The notes below the pieces were generated by a model. The model ran no database searches. It was not told where the DNA came from and worked only from the letters and a program-made list of their open reading frames with translations. A program made the position numbers and the translations under genes. A stretch of 64,000 nucleotides of DNA from Mesorhizobium sp. (lineage in GTDB: Bacteria > Pseudomonadota > Alphaproteobacteria > Rhizobiales > Rhizobiaceae): assembly GCF_024710845.1 (NCBI RefSeq), contig NZ_JANJTZ010000056.1:186001-250000 (forward strand), written 5' to 3'. The first letter of the stretch is position 1. Every line of letters begins with the position of its first letter. Positions 48,587 to 59,740 of this stretch are shown here, piece after piece.

Positions 48587-49045
48587 CTACCCCGCCAATC
48601 CTTCGCGGCCGGTGACCGTCATCATCGTCGCCGTCATGGTCGCGATAAGCCGTGCCTCGCCGTCGGCGGAATAGGCATAGGCCTGACCGTCGGCGACGAT
48701 GATCGTGCGGCCGGGCTTAGTGACCGAGCCGCGGAACAGGAAACGCTCGCCCTTGCCGGGCGAGAGCATGTTGAGCTTGAACTCGATCGTCAGAACCGCT
48801 GCTTCCGGCGGCATCAGCGAATAGGCGGCGTAGCCGCAGGCTGAATCCAGAGCGGTCGAAATGATACCGGCATGCAAGAATCCGTGCTGCTGGGTCAAGG
48901 CAATCGAATAGGGCATCTCGATCTCGACGGTGCCCGGCGTGACACTGGTCAATTCGGCGCCGATGGTCGACATCACGACCTGGCGCGCGAAACTCGAGCG
49001 CACGCGCTCCTCGTAGTCAGTACTGGTCTGAACTGTCGCCTTCAC
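48587..49045 (-). CDS. PaaI-like hotdog thioesterase
   Basis: ALTQQHGFLHAGIISTALDSACGYAAYSLMP. Confidence 0.88.
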   Translation of the reverse strand: MKATVQTSTDYEERVRSSFARQVVMSTIGAELTSVTPGTVEIEMPYSIALTQQHGFLHAGIISTALDSACGYAAYSLMPPEAAVLTIEFKLNMLSPGKGERFLFRGSVTKPGRTIIVADGQAYAYSADGEARLIATMTATMMTVTGREGLAG

Positions 49046-49124
49046 GCTGCTTCCTCCGCCACGAAGGCTTTATCGCAAAGCGAAGCCGGCGCTGCAATCA
49101 TTCAATGCTGCAATGCAGCAGCGA

Positions 49125-49577
49125 TCACTTGAGCCACAGGATCGATGCGTTCAGAAGCGTCGCGAAGGAGACCCAGGCCGCGTAGGGCACGAATAGCAAA
49201 GCGGCGATCCGGTCGCGGTTCCAGGCTAGGCCAATGAAGGCAAGGATGGCGGCGAGCATCAGCACGACGATGACCAGCGCGCCACCGACGCTCTGCAGCG
49301 TGAAGAAGACCGGCGACCAGGCGAAGTTGAGCAGCATCTGCGCCCACCACGCCTTCATCGCCCGTCCGCCGCGGTCACGCTCCCAGATTCGCCAGCCGGC
49401 AACCGCAATGAGAACGTAGAGGATCGTCCAGGCAGGGCCGAAGACCCAGTTGGGCGGGTTGAAGGGCGGCTTGACGAGAGCCTCGTACCAAGGCCCCGGC
49501 AGATTCATGGAGCCGATCGCGGCTCCACCGCCTACGACCAGGATGAGAAAGGCGGCCAAGGCGAGATAGCGGTTCAT
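49125..49577 (-). CDS. TspO/MBR family protein
   Basis: PWYEALVKPPFNPPNWVFGPAWTILYVLIAVAGW. Confidence 0.92.
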   Translation of the reverse strand: MNRYLALAAFLILVVGGGAAIGSMNLPGPWYEALVKPPFNPPNWVFGPAWTILYVLIAVAGWRIWERDRGGRAMKAWWAQMLLNFAWSPVFFTLQSVGGALVIVVLMLAAILAFIGLAWNRDRIAALLFVPYAAWVSFATLLNASILWLK

Positions 49578-49652
49578 GTGGAATGTCCGTCGAGTGTCTC
49601 TGCCCCCGCACATGTGTCGGCCGCCTGGATCGTCAAGGGCCGCGGCGCCGCT

Positions 49653-50930
49653 TCATCCCGCGCGCCGCATCGAGGCGAAGAAGAAGCCGTCGGTACCGCT
49701 GCGCAACGGTGTCAGGACGATGCCATGTTCTCCCGTCCGCGCCTTGTCGGGGTGCGCCGGGAACATGCCCGTCCAGATCGCTGCATGGTCGACGGTCGAG
49801 AAATCGGGATGGCGGTCGAGGAAGGCGGCGACCTGGTCCTGGTTTTCCCGCGGAAACACCGAGCAGGTGACGTAGGCAATGGCCCCTCCCGGCTTCACGT
49901 AACGGGCGGCGTTGTCGAGGATCGACCGCTGTTCGCCGATGCGCACGTCGAGTTGGCGCTCGGTCAGCCGCCATTTCGCGTCCGGCCTGCGCCGCCAGGT
50001 GCCGGAACCGGTGCAGGGCGCGTCGATGAGGACGAGATCCATACGGCCTTCGAGATCGGCGAGGCCTGCCGGATTGGCGATCACCTGCACGTTTCGGCAT
50101 TCGGCGCGCTTGAGGCGGTCGAAGATCGGCGCGAGCCGCGCCTTCTCGGAATCATGGGCGAAGATCTGGCCGCGATTGTCCATCGTCGCCGCCAGCGCCA
50201 GCGTCTTGCCGCCGGCCCCGGCGCACAAGTCGAGCACCTGCATGCCCGGCGCCGCACCGGTCAGCCCGGCGGCGATCTGCGAGCCTTCGTCCTGGATCTC
50301 GAACCAGCCCTTCTGGAAGGCGGGCTCGACCTGGACGTTCGGGTGGCGGCCGTCACCCTCGATCGGCGGAATGCGGATACCTTGCGGGGCAATGGCGGTC
50401 GCCGAGGCACCGGGAAGCTCGCCGATCACCTTGTCGCGCGAGGCAAGGAGCGTGTTTGCGCGCAGGTCGAGCGGCGGACGGGCGGCGAGGCCTTTCGCCT
50501 CCTCGACCCAGTCGTGGCCGAACGCCTGTTCCAGCATCGGAACGCACCAGTCGGGTACGTCGGCGCGAACGGCCTCGGGCGCATCCGCGAGGTCGCGCGA
50601 GGCGGCGGCGAGTTCGTCGGAAGACAAGGGTTCGGGCGCGAAGCGGTCCCCGTCCAGCGCGGCGTTGATCTTCTGCGCCGACCGCCCGCTGCCGAGGATC
50701 ATCCCGCCGAAGGCGACGGCGCGCGGCGTATCCGCGCCGAGTAGCCAGCCGGCGGAGCGGCGGCGGCGCAGCGCGTCATAGACGATGTTGCCGATCGCGG
50801 CGCGGTCGCCGGCCCCGGCGAAGCGGTGCGACAGACCCCAATCCTTCAGCGCATCGGCCGCGGGACGGTGGCGTCGCTCCATGTCCTCGAGAATTTCGAT
50901 GGCCGCAGCCAGCCGTCCGCCCAGTCGCAT
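49653..50930 (-). CDS. RsmB/NOP family class I SAM-dependent rRNA methyltransferase
   Basis: VLDLCAGAGGKTLALAA, DAPCTGSGTWRRRPD, YVTCSVFPRENQDQV. Confidence 0.92.
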   Translation of the reverse strand: MRLGGRLAAAIEILEDMERRHRPAADALKDWGLSHRFAGAGDRAAIGNIVYDALRRRRSAGWLLGADTPRAVAFGGMILGSGRSAQKINAALDGDRFAPEPLSSDELAAASRDLADAPEAVRADVPDWCVPMLEQAFGHDWVEEAKGLAARPPLDLRANTLLASRDKVIGELPGASATAIAPQGIRIPPIEGDGRHPNVQVEPAFQKGWFEIQDEGSQIAAGLTGAAPGMQVLDLCAGAGGKTLALAATMDNRGQIFAHDSEKARLAPIFDRLKRAECRNVQVIANPAGLADLEGRMDLVLIDAPCTGSGTWRRRPDAKWRLTERQLDVRIGEQRSILDNAARYVKPGGAIAYVTCSVFPRENQDQVAAFLDRHPDFSTVDHAAIWTGMFPAHPDKARTGEHGIVLTPLRSGTDGFFFASMRRAG

Positions 50931-51180
50931 GTCGGAATTCCTTTCGTCGCGGCGGGTCATATAGCGGACGCCGGCAAAAGGCCAACAGCACTCTCCAGCC
51001 TGCCGCAGTGCAATATGGAGGTGGCGACAGGCGCGAAATTGTGGATAGAGTGCGCACTGGAGCGCCGTGCGTCCGTCGGACGCACAAAGGACGCTCCAGC
51101 ACGTTGAATCTGCTGCATCGTGCTTTCCGAACGCCGGTGACGGCGTTCGGGCCGATGCAGTAGGCACCGAACGAGGCACC

Positions 51181-54100
51181 ATGGCGATCCACGCGGCGAT
51201 CTACCACCTGACGCATTACACATACGACAAGCCTGTCGTGCTCGGGCCACAGGTGATCCGTCTCCAGCCGGCGCCGAATTCACGGACCAAGGTTCTCAGC
51301 CATTCGCTGAAGGTTTCGCCGTCCAACCATTTCGTGAACCTGCAGCAGGACCCCTACGGCAACTTCCTGGCGCGTTTTGTTTTTCCGGAGCCGGTCAGCG
51401 AGTTCAAGATCGAGGTCGACCTCGTCGCCGACATGACGGTCTACAACCCGTTCGACTTCTTTGTGGAGGAGAGCGCCGAGACCTGGCCGTTCGAATATCC
51501 GGAGGAGATCCGGGAAGACCTCGCGATCTACCGCAAGCCCGAGCCGGCCGGACCGTTGCTGCAGGAGTTTCTGGCGGGAATAGATCGTTCGGAAACGAAC
51601 ACTGTGAACTTCCTCGTGGCTCTCAACGCCAAGGTGCAGCAGCAGATCGGCTACATCATCCGCATGGAGACCGGCGTGCTGACGCCCGAGGAAACACTGG
51701 GATTCCGCACCGGCTCGTGCCGCGATTCGAGCTGGCTGCTCGTCCAGATCCTGCGCAATCTCGGCTTCGCCGCGCGGTTCGTCTCCGGTTACCTGATCCA
51801 GCTCAAGCCCGATCTCGTCGCGCTCGACGGGCCGGCGGGCACCGCGGTCGACTTCACCGATCTGCATGCCTGGTGCGAAGTCTATCTTCCGGGCGCCGGC
51901 TGGATCGGCTTCGACCCGACATCGGGCCTGCTCACCGGTGAGAGCCACGTGCCGCTGGCGGCGACGCCGCATTTCCGCAACGCCGCGCCAATTTCTGGCG
52001 GCTATTTCGGCGAGGCGAATGTCGGATTCGACTTCGCCATGCGCGTCGACCGCGTCTCGGAACATCCGCGTATCACCAAACCCTTCTCGGACGAATCCTG
52101 GGCGCGGCTCGACGCGCTGGGCGACAAGGTGGACGAGATCCTGAAGAGCCAGGACGCGCGGCTGACCATGGGCGGCGAGCCGACTTTCGTGTCGATCGAC
52201 GACTTCGAATCTGCCGAGTGGAACACCGCCGCCGTCGGCCCGACCAAGCGCGAGAAGGCCGACGCGCTGATAAGGCGGCTGCGCGAGCGCTTCGCGCCGA
52301 CGGGCTTCCTGCATTACGGCCAGGGCAAGTGGTATCCCGGCGAGACACTACCGCGCTGGACCTTCTCGCTCTACTGGCGCCACGACGGCGAGCCCGTCTG
52401 GGCCGACGAGAAACTCATCGCGAAAGAGGGCGAGACGACCGCGGCCAAGCCTCAGGATGCTCAGCGACTCCTGACTGAGATCGCCTCGGAACTCGGCGTT
52501 GAACGCGAGATGGTCGCGGAAGCCTATGAAGACCCCGGCGAATGGCTGCTCAAGGAAGGCAAGCTGCCGGACAATGTCGATCCGTCCAACTCGAAGCTCG
52601 CCGACCCCGAGGAGCGCAGCCGCATGGCCCGCGTATTCGAGCGCGGCCTGACCAATCCGAGCGGCTACGTGCTGCCGGTGCAGCGCTGGAACGCGGCTGC
52701 GACCGCGAGCGGACCGCGTTGGCGCAGCGAGAAATGGAAGACGCGCCGCGGCCGGCTGTTCCTGGTGCCGGGCGACTCGCCTGTAGGCTACCGCCTGCCG
52801 CTCGGCGCCCTGCCCTACGTCCCGCCGGCGCAATTCCCCTATATCGTTCCTGTCGATCCAACCGTGCCGCGCGGCTCCCTGCCACCGCGCGCCGAGATCC
52901 TGCCCGCCTCAACCGCTACGGCGGGCGCCGACGAGATGGCGCAACGCCAGGCGGCTGCCTCCTTCGTCGCGTCGAGCGAGCAGCAGGACCGGGTCGAGCA
53001 GACGCTGAGCGAGATCGGCGGCGCGGTGCGCACCGCGCTCTCGACCGAGCTGCGCGACGGCCGGCTGTGCGTTTTCATGCCTCCCGTCGAGGCGCTGGAG
53101 GACTATCTCGAACTCATCGCGGCGGCCGAAGAAGCGGCGAAGCGGATCGGCCTGCCGATCCACATCGAGGGCTACGCCCCGCCGCACGATCCGCGCCTCA
53201 ACGTCATCCGCGTCGCGCCCGATCCGGGTGTCATCGAGGTCAACATCCATCCTTCCGCGAACTGGAAGGAATGCGTGGCGACGACCACGGCGGTCTACGA
53301 GGAAGCGCGCCAGAGCCGTCTCGGCGCCGACAAGTTCATGATCGACGGCCGCCACACCGGCACCGGCGGCGGCAACCATGTCGTGGTGGGCGGTGCGACG
53401 CCGAACGACAGCCCCTTCCTGCGCCGGCCGGACCTGCTGAAAAGCCTCGTCCTGCACTGGCAGCGGCACCCCGCGCTCTCCTACCTCTTCTCCGGCCTGT
53501 TCATCGGCCCGACCAGCCAGGCGCCGCGTGTCGACGAGGCCCGGCACGACTCGATGTACGAGCTCGAAATCGCGATGGCGCAGGTGCCGCATCCGGCCAA
53601 CGGTCCGGGGCCCCTGCCCTGGCTCGTCGACCGGCTGTTCCGCAACCTGCTCGTCGACGTGACCGGCAACACGCACCGGTCCGAGATCTGCATCGACAAG
53701 CTGTTCTCGCCGGACGGCCCGACCGGCCGCCTCGGCCTTGTCGAGTTCCGCGGCTTCGAGATGCCGCCCAACGCCCGCATGAGCCTGGCACAGCAGCTCC
53801 TCGTCCGCGCGCTGATCGCGCGCTTCTGGGCCAATCCCGCCGACGGCCGCTTCGTGCGCTGGGGCACCTCGCTGCATGATCGCTTCATGCTGCCCTGGCA
53901 CGTCTGGCAGGATTTCCTCGACGTGCTGCAGGATTTGCGCACCAGCGGCTTCGACTTCGCACCGGAATGGTTCGAGGCACAGCTCGAGTTCCGCTTTCCG
54001 TTCTGCGGCGAGGTCGAATACGAGGGCGTCAAGCTGGAGCTCCGCCAGGCGCTGGAGCCCTGGCACGTGATGGGCGAGCAGGGCGCGATCGGCGGCACCG

Positions 54101-54543
54101 TCCGCTTCGTCGATTCCTCCGTCGAGCGGCTGCAGGTGCGCACCGACGGGCTCAACCCCGAGCGCCACAAGGTGCTGTGCAACGGCCGCGTCGTGCCGAT
54201 GACCTTGACCGACAGCCGCGAGACCGCGGTCGCCGGCGTGCGCTATAAAGCCTGGCAGCCGGCCTCGGGCCTGCATCCGGTGCTGCCGGTCAACACGCCG
54301 CTGGTGTTCGACATCTACGACACCTGGTCCAACCGCTCGATCGGCGGCTGCATCTACCACGTGGCGCACCCCGGTGGCCGCAATTACGAGACCTTCCCTG
54401 TCAACGCCAACGAAGCCGAGGCGCGCCGGCTCGCGCGCTTCGAGCCGCGCGGCCACACGCCCTCGCTCTATATCCCGCCGGTCGAGGCGCCCAATCTCGA
54501 CTTCCCGATGACGCTCGACATGCGTCGGCCGGTGTTCAGGTGA
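51181..54543 (+). CDS. Large DUF2126 transglutaminase-family protein
   Basis: [32 protein letters not shown] ... [26 protein letters not shown]2126-type C-terminal region. Confidence 0.92.
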   Translation: MAIHAAIYHLTHYTYDKPVVLGPQVIRLQPAPNSRTKVLSHSLKVSPSNHFVNLQQDPYGNFLARFVFPEPVSEFKIEVDLVADMTVYNPFDFFVEESAETWPFEYPEEIREDLAIYRKPEPAGPLLQEFLAGIDRSETNTVNFLVALNAKVQQQIGYIIRMETGVLTPEETLGFRTGSCRDSSWLLVQILRNLGFAARFVSGYLIQLKPDLVALDGPAGTAVDFTDLHAWCEVYLPGAGWIGFDPTSGLLTGESHVPLAATPHFRNAAPISGGYFGEANVGFDFAMRVDRVSEHPRITKPFSDESWARLDALGDKVDEILKSQDARLTMGGEPTFVSIDDFESAEWNTAAVGPTKREKADALIRRLRERFAPTGFLHYGQGKWYPGETLPRWTFSLYWRHDGEPVWADEKLIAKEGETTAAKPQDAQRLLTEIASELGVEREMVAEAYEDPGEWLLKEGKLPDNVDPSNSKLADPEERSRMARVFERGLTNPSGYVLPVQRWNAAATASGPRWRSEKWKTRRGRLFLVPGDSPVGYRLPLGALPYVPPAQFPYIVPVDPTVPRGSLPPRAEILPASTATAGADEMAQRQAAASFVASSEQQDRVEQTLSEIGGAVRTALSTELRDGRLCVFMPPVEALEDYLELIAAAEEAAKRIGLPIHIEGYAPPHDPRLNVIRVAPDPGVIEVNIHPSANWKECVATTTAVYEEARQSRLGADKFMIDGRHTGTGGGNHVVVGGATPNDSPFLRRPDLLKSLVLHWQRHPALSYLFSGLFIGPTSQAPRVDEARHDSMYELEIAMAQVPHPANGPGPLPWLVDRLFRNLLVDVTGNTHRSEICIDKLFSPDGPTGRLGLVEFRGFEMPPNARMSLAQQLLVRALIARFWANPADGRFVRWGTSLHDRFMLPWHVWQDFLDVLQDLRTSGFDFAPEWFEAQLEFRFPFCGEVEYEGVKLELRQALEPWHVMGEQGAIGGTVRFVDSSVERLQVRTDGLNPERHKVLCNGRVVPMTLTDSRETAVAGVRYKAWQPASGLHPVLPVNTPLVFDIYDTWSNRSIGGCIYHVAHPGGRNYETFPVNANEAEARRLARFEPRGHTPSLYIPPVEAPNLDFPMTLDMRRPVFR

Positions 54544-56951
54544 TCGCAGGCGAGCCCAAACGCGACGCACCCGCCGGCCGGAGCGGGCGCAGCCTGCTTG
54601 CCAGCTATCGGCCGATCGCGGGCGTCACCGACGAGATGCTGGACGCGTCGGGCAATGTCCGGCCCGGCTGGGACATGCTGATCTCGGCGCTGTCCTACAT
54701 CCCCTACAAGGATCGCACCGAACGCTTCGGCCGCGCCGACCAGTACCTGCGCGACGCTGGTGTCTACTACCGCGTCTACGAAGGCCAAGGCGCGCGCGAA
54801 CGGGAATGGCCACTCGCGCACCTGCCGCTGATCATCTCCGAAACCGAATGGCAGGACATTTCCGCGGGGCTGGAGGAGCGCGCCGAACTGCTCGAGCGGA
54901 TCGTCGCTGACATCTACGGCGCCAACATGCTGGTTGCACGTGGGCTCATCCCGCCCGCGCTGATCGCCGGCAATCCGGAGTTCCTGCGCCCTCTCGTCGG
55001 CATCCAGCCCGTCGGCGGTCATTTCCTGCATTTCTGCGCCTTCGAACTGGGGCGTGGACCGGATGGCCGATGGTGGGTGCTCGGCGACCGGACCCAGGCG
55101 CCCTCCGGCGCCGGCTTCGCGCTCGAAAACCGCGTCGCGACCACACGCGCCCTGCCCGACATATTCGGTGACATGAACGTGCACCGGCTGGCCGGCTTCT
55201 TCCGGCAGTTCCGCGACACCTTGCTGTCGCTTGCCGAGGATCCGGCAGGCCGCGCCGCCATCCTGTCGCCGGGACCTCTCAACGAAACCTATTTCGAACA
55301 CGCGTGGATCGCGCGCTATCTCGGCATATCTCTGCTCGAGGGCGAGGATCTGCGGGTCTCGGGCGGCAAGGTGATGGTGCGCACCGTATCTGGCCTCAAG
55401 CCCGTCAGCGTGCTGTGGCGGCGCATGGACGCCGACTTCATGGACCCGCTGGAACTCAGGGGCGACTCGCACATCGGCACGCCGGGCATCGTCGAGGCGT
55501 TGCGGAGCGGCACGCTCGCCGTCGTCAATGCGATGGGCTCCGGCATCGTCGAGACCCGCGCGATGCTCGCCTTCATGCCGGGGATCGCGCGTGCGCTCAT
55601 CGGATCCGAGCCGAAGCTGCCCTCCGTCGCGACCTGGTGGTGCGGCCAAGCGCGCGAGCAGCGGCACGTGATGGACAGGCTCGACCGGATGGTCGTCGGT
55701 CCGGCGCTTTCGACCCGCCTCCCCTTCGAGGACTCCGAAGCGACGCGGCCGGGTTCGGCACTGGACGCCAACGAGCGCGCCGACCTTCTCGCGCGCCTGG
55801 CGGCGGATGGTGCCGCCTACGCTGCCCAGGAGAACGTCACGCTGTCGACCACTCCTGTCTATTCGCACGGACGGCTCGTGCCGCGGCCGATGTCGCTGCG
55901 CGTCTATGCGGCGCGGACGAAAGACGGCTGGAGCATCATGCCGGGTGGCTTCGCGCGGATCGGGCGCACCAACGACGCCGCCGCGATCGCGATGCAGCGC
56001 GGCGGACAGGCGGCGGATGTTTGGATCGTCAGCGACCGTCCGGTCAGGCGGGAGACGCTGCTGCCGGACGACACGGGTTCGGCGCGGCGCTCCGCCAGCG
56101 GCAATCTGCCGAGCCGCGCGGCCGAGAACATGATGTGGCTCGGCCGCTACTCCGAGCGGCTGGAAGGCACGGTGCGCATCCTGCGCGCCTATCACGTCCG
56201 CCTTGCCGAAGCCGCCGATCCCGCGTTGCCGCTGCTCAAGACCGTGCGGGCCTATCTCGATTTCCTCGGCGTTGATGCGACCTGCGCCGTTTCGCCCGGC
56301 GTTCTGCGCACCATCGACAACGCAACCGGCAGTGCCGGCCAGATCCGCGACCGGTTCTCGCCCGACGGCTGGCTGGCGCTCAACGACCTGTCGAAAACGC
56401 TGCACCGTTTCGCCGACAAGGTGGAGCCGGGCGACGACGCGGCCCGCGCGATGACGGTGATCCTGCGCAAGCTCGCCGGTTTCTCCGGCCTCGTGCACGA
56501 GAACATGTATCGCTTCACCGGATGGCGCTTCCTCGAGATCGGCCGCCGCGTCGAGCGCGGCATCCACATGGCGCGGGTCGTCGGCGCACTCGCCTCCACC
56601 AAGGCGCCCGACGGCGGCCTCGACATGCTGCTGGAGATCGGCGACAGCGTGCTCACCCATCGCCGCCAGTTCAGCGTCAATGCGAGCCGGCGCTCGGTCA
56701 TCGAACTTCTGGCGCTCGACCCGCTCAATCCGCGTTCGATCGCTTTCCAGCTCGACAGGTTGAAGGCCGGTGTCGCCGAACTCCCCGGCAACGAGACCGG
56801 CCACCTGACCGCCGCCGCCAAGGAAGTACTGAACCTCCACACACGCCTGTCCATCTGGGAGGCGAAGGATCTCGACACCGCGCAGTTCAATGAGATCGTG
56901 TCGGGCCTCGGCGCCATCTACGACGCGATCTCGCACAGCTACTTCGTCTGA
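54540..56951 (+). CDS. Circularly permuted ATP-grasp protein fused to alpha-E domain (GTG start)
   Basis: [30 protein letters not shown]...; [27 protein letters not shown] alpha-E region. Confidence 0.9.
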   Translation: MIAGEPKRDAPAGRSGRSLLASYRPIAGVTDEMLDASGNVRPGWDMLISALSYIPYKDRTERFGRADQYLRDAGVYYRVYEGQGAREREWPLAHLPLIISETEWQDISAGLEERAELLERIVADIYGANMLVARGLIPPALIAGNPEFLRPLVGIQPVGGHFLHFCAFELGRGPDGRWWVLGDRTQAPSGAGFALENRVATTRALPDIFGDMNVHRLAGFFRQFRDTLLSLAEDPAGRAAILSPGPLNETYFEHAWIARYLGISLLEGEDLRVSGGKVMVRTVSGLKPVSVLWRRMDADFMDPLELRGDSHIGTPGIVEALRSGTLAVVNAMGSGIVETRAMLAFMPGIARALIGSEPKLPSVATWWCGQAREQRHVMDRLDRMVVGPALSTRLPFEDSEATRPGSALDANERADLLARLAADGAAYAAQENVTLSTTPVYSHGRLVPRPMSLRVYAARTKDGWSIMPGGFARIGRTNDAAAIAMQRGGQAADVWIVSDRPVRRETLLPDDTGSARRSASGNLPSRAAENMMWLGRYSERLEGTVRILRAYHVRLAEAADPALPLLKTVRAYLDFLGVDATCAVSPGVLRTIDNATGSAGQIRDRFSPDGWLALNDLSKTLHRFADKVEPGDDAARAMTVILRKLAGFSGLVHENMYRFTGWRFLEIGRRVERGIHMARVVGALASTKAPDGGLDMLLEIGDSVLTHRRQFSVNASRRSVIELLALDPLNPRSIAFQLDRLKAGVAELPGNETGHLTAAAKEVLNLHTRLSIWEAKDLDTAQFNEIVSGLGAIYDAISHSYFV

Positions 56952-56953
56952 CG

Positions 56954-57835
56954 ATGCTCTACGACGTCCGCCTCAACCTCCACTACGACTACCCCTACAC
57001 GGTTGAGGGCGGGCGTCATCATCTGCGCGCGATGCCGCTGACCCTGCCGGGGACGCAGCGGGTGATCGCGGCGAACATCGCGCTTTCCCCGAAGCCTAGC
57101 GAGCAGACGGCATTTTCCGACTTCTTCGGCAACGCGGTCACGTCGATCGCCTTTCGCAAGCCGCACGATACGCTTGACCTCACCATGAAGGCGCGCATCA
57201 GCGTCACCCGGCCCGAACCTCCGCTCGACATATCGCCGACACTGGAAGGCCTGAGGTCCGAGATCGACGCGACGCTGACGCTCGATGCAACGTCGCCGCA
57301 TCATTTCCTAGCCGGGAGCCTGCATGCGCCGATCGAGCCCGCGATCACGGCCTATGCGCGTGAGAGTGCAGCTTCCTCACGCAGCGTCTTCGAACTCGCC
57401 TTCGACCTGTGCAAGCGCATCCACACCGATTTCGACTACGAACCGGACGCCACCAATGTGCGGACCCTTTCGCCCGAAGCCTTCCGCCTCAAGGCCGGCG
57501 TCTGCCAGGACTTCTCTCATGTGATGATCTCGGGCCTGCGCGGGCTCGGCGTTCCGGCCTGCTATGTCAGCGGCTTCATCCGCACCATTCCGCCGCCTGG
57601 CAAAGAGCGACTGGAGGGAGCGGACGCGATGCATGCCTGGGTCAGCGTCTGGTGCGGGCGCGAAGCGGGCTGGCGCGAATTCGACCCGACCAATGCGATC
57701 CTGGCGGGCAACGACCACATCGTCATCGGCTATGGCCGCGACTATGCCGACGTCGCCCCGATTGTCGGCGTGCTGCGCACGGTCGGACGGCACTCCTCCG
57801 AACAGTCGGTCGACGTCATTCCGGTCGCAGAGTAG
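56954..57835 (+). CDS. Transglutaminase-like family protein
   Basis: FRLKAGVCQDFSHVMISGLRGLGVPACYVSGF; DAMHAWVSVWCGREAGWREFDPTNA. Confidence 0.92.
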   Translation: MLYDVRLNLHYDYPYTVEGGRHHLRAMPLTLPGTQRVIAANIALSPKPSEQTAFSDFFGNAVTSIAFRKPHDTLDLTMKARISVTRPEPPLDISPTLEGLRSEIDATLTLDATSPHHFLAGSLHAPIEPAITAYARESAASSRSVFELAFDLCKRIHTDFDYEPDATNVRTLSPEAFRLKAGVCQDFSHVMISGLRGLGVPACYVSGFIRTIPPPGKERLEGADAMHAWVSVWCGREAGWREFDPTNAILAGNDHIVIGYGRDYADVAPIVGVLRTVGRHSSEQSVDVIPVAE

Positions 57836-59030
57836 CGGTTCGGCGCAGCACCGCGATGGTCGCGAAGGCCGCGACCGAGACGAACGACACGACGACCAGC
57901 GTCACCAGCGAGGGGACGATGCCCAGACCGGCCAGCATCGCCGAGAAGGCAAAGGGCGCGAAGGCCGCCGAGAACTGCCGCGCCGAAGTCGCCCATCCGA
58001 CCATCGCGCCGTAGCCGGCGCGGCCGAACAGCTCGAGCGGGAGCGTGCCGCCGACGATGCTGTTCAAGCCCGACCCCAGGCCGAACATGACGACGAAGGC
58101 GAGAGCGCCCGGCAGCCAGGGGGTCGTCAATAGCAGCGTGACCAGACCCGCCGGAAGCAGGCATGCCGAGATGACGGCCAGCCAGGCCTGCGGCAGGCGT
58201 CCGCCGAAGACCATGTTGACCAGGCGGCTGGCGACCTGGGCCGGTCCGAACAGCGTCGACGCCCACAGCCCCGCCGCCCCCATGCCGAGCGCGGCGGTCA
58301 GCGGTACCATGTGAATCAGAATGGAGTTCAGCACGAAGCCTTCAGCGGCGAAGCCCGCCAGCATGAGCAGGAAGATAGTCCGCCTGGCGGCCGATGCGGC
58401 TGCGGGATGATGCGGCGGCTCGTCGACCGCGACCGCCTGCGCCGACGCGGCCCTGACGCGGCGCGCATGGCCCGCGATCCATGCATGCAACGGCAGGCAG
58501 ACGAGAAGATGCAGCGCGGCGAAGGCGAGGAACACCTGCCGCCAGTCGAGCACCTCGTGCAGCCATGTCGTCACCGGCCAGAACACCGTCGAGGCAAACC
58601 CGGCGATCAGGGTCAGATGCGTAATGGACAGCGATGCGCGCTGTCCGCCGACCTGCACGATGGCGACGAAAGCGGTCGAGTAGAGCACGAAGGACGCCGC
58701 CACCTGCATGGCGAACAGCGCGCCAACGAAGGCGTAGGCGTTGGGAGCGGCGGCGGCGAGCCCCAGCGCAGTCGATGCCGCGAGTGAGCCCCATGTCATG
58801 ACACGCCCCGCGCCGTGCCGGTCAGCGAGCCTGCCGGCGGTCGGCGCGACGAGGCTTCCGGCGATCAGGGACAGGGAGAGCGCCGCGAACATCCATTGCT
58901 GCGGCCAACCGAACGCGGCCGAGATCGACGGCGCGAGGATCGCGAAACTGTAGAACAGCGTGCCGTAGCCGGCGATCTGCGTGACGCCGAGCGACCAGAT
59001 GACGGCCGCGGGTGCGCGATCGGCGCTCAC
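57816..59030 (-). CDS. MFS transporter
   Basis: 12-TM-like protein; probable GTG start at 59030 (ORF opens at 59135); 3' ends overlap with 56954-57835. Confidence 0.88.
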   Translation of the reverse strand: MSADRAPAAVIWSLGVTQIAGYGTLFYSFAILAPSISAAFGWPQQWMFAALSLSLIAGSLVAPTAGRLADRHGAGRVMTWGSLAASTALGLAAAAPNAYAFVGALFAMQVAASFVLYSTAFVAIVQVGGQRASLSITHLTLIAGFASTVFWPVTTWLHEVLDWRQVFLAFAALHLLVCLPLHAWIAGHARRVRAASAQAVAVDEPPHHPAAASAARRTIFLLMLAGFAAEGFVLNSILIHMVPLTAALGMGAAGLWASTLFGPAQVASRLVNMVFGGRLPQAWLAVISACLLPAGLVTLLLTTPWLPGALAFVVMFGLGSGLNSIVGGTLPLELFGRAGYGAMVGWATSARQFSAAFAPFAFSAMLAGLGIVPSLVTLVVVSFVSVAAFATIAVLRRTATLRPE

Positions 59031-59197
59031 TGGGAAAACGCCTTTGCAGCGGTGGAAGTCGGGACGACTGAATCTTGCACGGAAGGGCTGCCGGAGAGGA
59101 CCACCCTTCCTGAAGCCCGCAGCGGCGGTCGTCAACCGCGGCGGTGCGCTGGATCAACGACCTTGACAGGCTGTCCGATGCGTTAGGCCATGTCTTC

Positions 59198-59740
59198 TCA
59201 ACCGCGTTCGAGCGAGGCGAAGAATGCCCTCACCGCTTCGAACAGGAAGACTTCGATCGCCTCGTCGGCAAGGTATCCATCACGGACCTTGGTGTTCGCA
59301 TGGGTGACGATCACCTCCTGCCAGACGAAAGTATGCGCCAGCACGCCGCCGAGGATGTTCTTCAGATGCGCCTGCGCGCGCACTCCGCCGAGCGCCCCGC
59401 CCGACACCGAAGCGATGAACACCGGCTTGGCCTTGAATACCGAGGCGTAGCCCGGGCGCGACGCCCAGTCTATGGCGTTCTTCAGCACGCCCGGGACCGA
59501 GTAGTTGTATTCCGGCGTGACGATGATCAGCCCGTCCGCGTCCGCGATCGCCTGCTTGAGTGCGACGACCGTATCCGGCAGCGGATCGAAATCGGCGTTG
59601 TAGTGCGGCAGCGAGCCGATGTCGAACCGCGAGAAATCCGCTTCCGTCGCCAGTTTCGCGCAGATCGTCTCGACCACCGCCCTCGATGAAGCGGCGGCGC
59701 GCAGGCTTCCGGCGAGGCAGAGAATTCGCGGCATGGTCAT
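59198..59740 (-). CDS. NADPH-dependent FMN reductase family protein
   Basis: MPRILCLAGSLRAAASSRAVVETI; TPEYNYSVPGVLKNAIDWASR. Confidence 0.92.
   Translation of the reverse strand: MTMPRILCLAGSLRAAASSRAVVETICAKLATEADFSRFDIGSLPHYNADFDPLPDTVVALKQAIADADGLIIVTPEYNYSVPGVLKNAIDWASRPGYASVFKAKPVFIASVSGGALGGVRAQAHLKNILGGVLAHTFVWQEVIVTHANTKVRDGYLADEAIEVFLFEAVRAFFASLERG

Noticed and set aside
49578-50744. 388-aa plus-strand ORF opposite the RsmB-like gene
   Set aside because: Antisense shadow; RsmB catalytic motifs lie on the minus strand.
52909-56936. Long minus-strand ORFs (52909-54570, 54468-56936) opposite the transglutaminase/ATP-grasp genes
   Set aside because: GC-driven antisense open frames; compositionally biased and overlapping each other and genuine genes.
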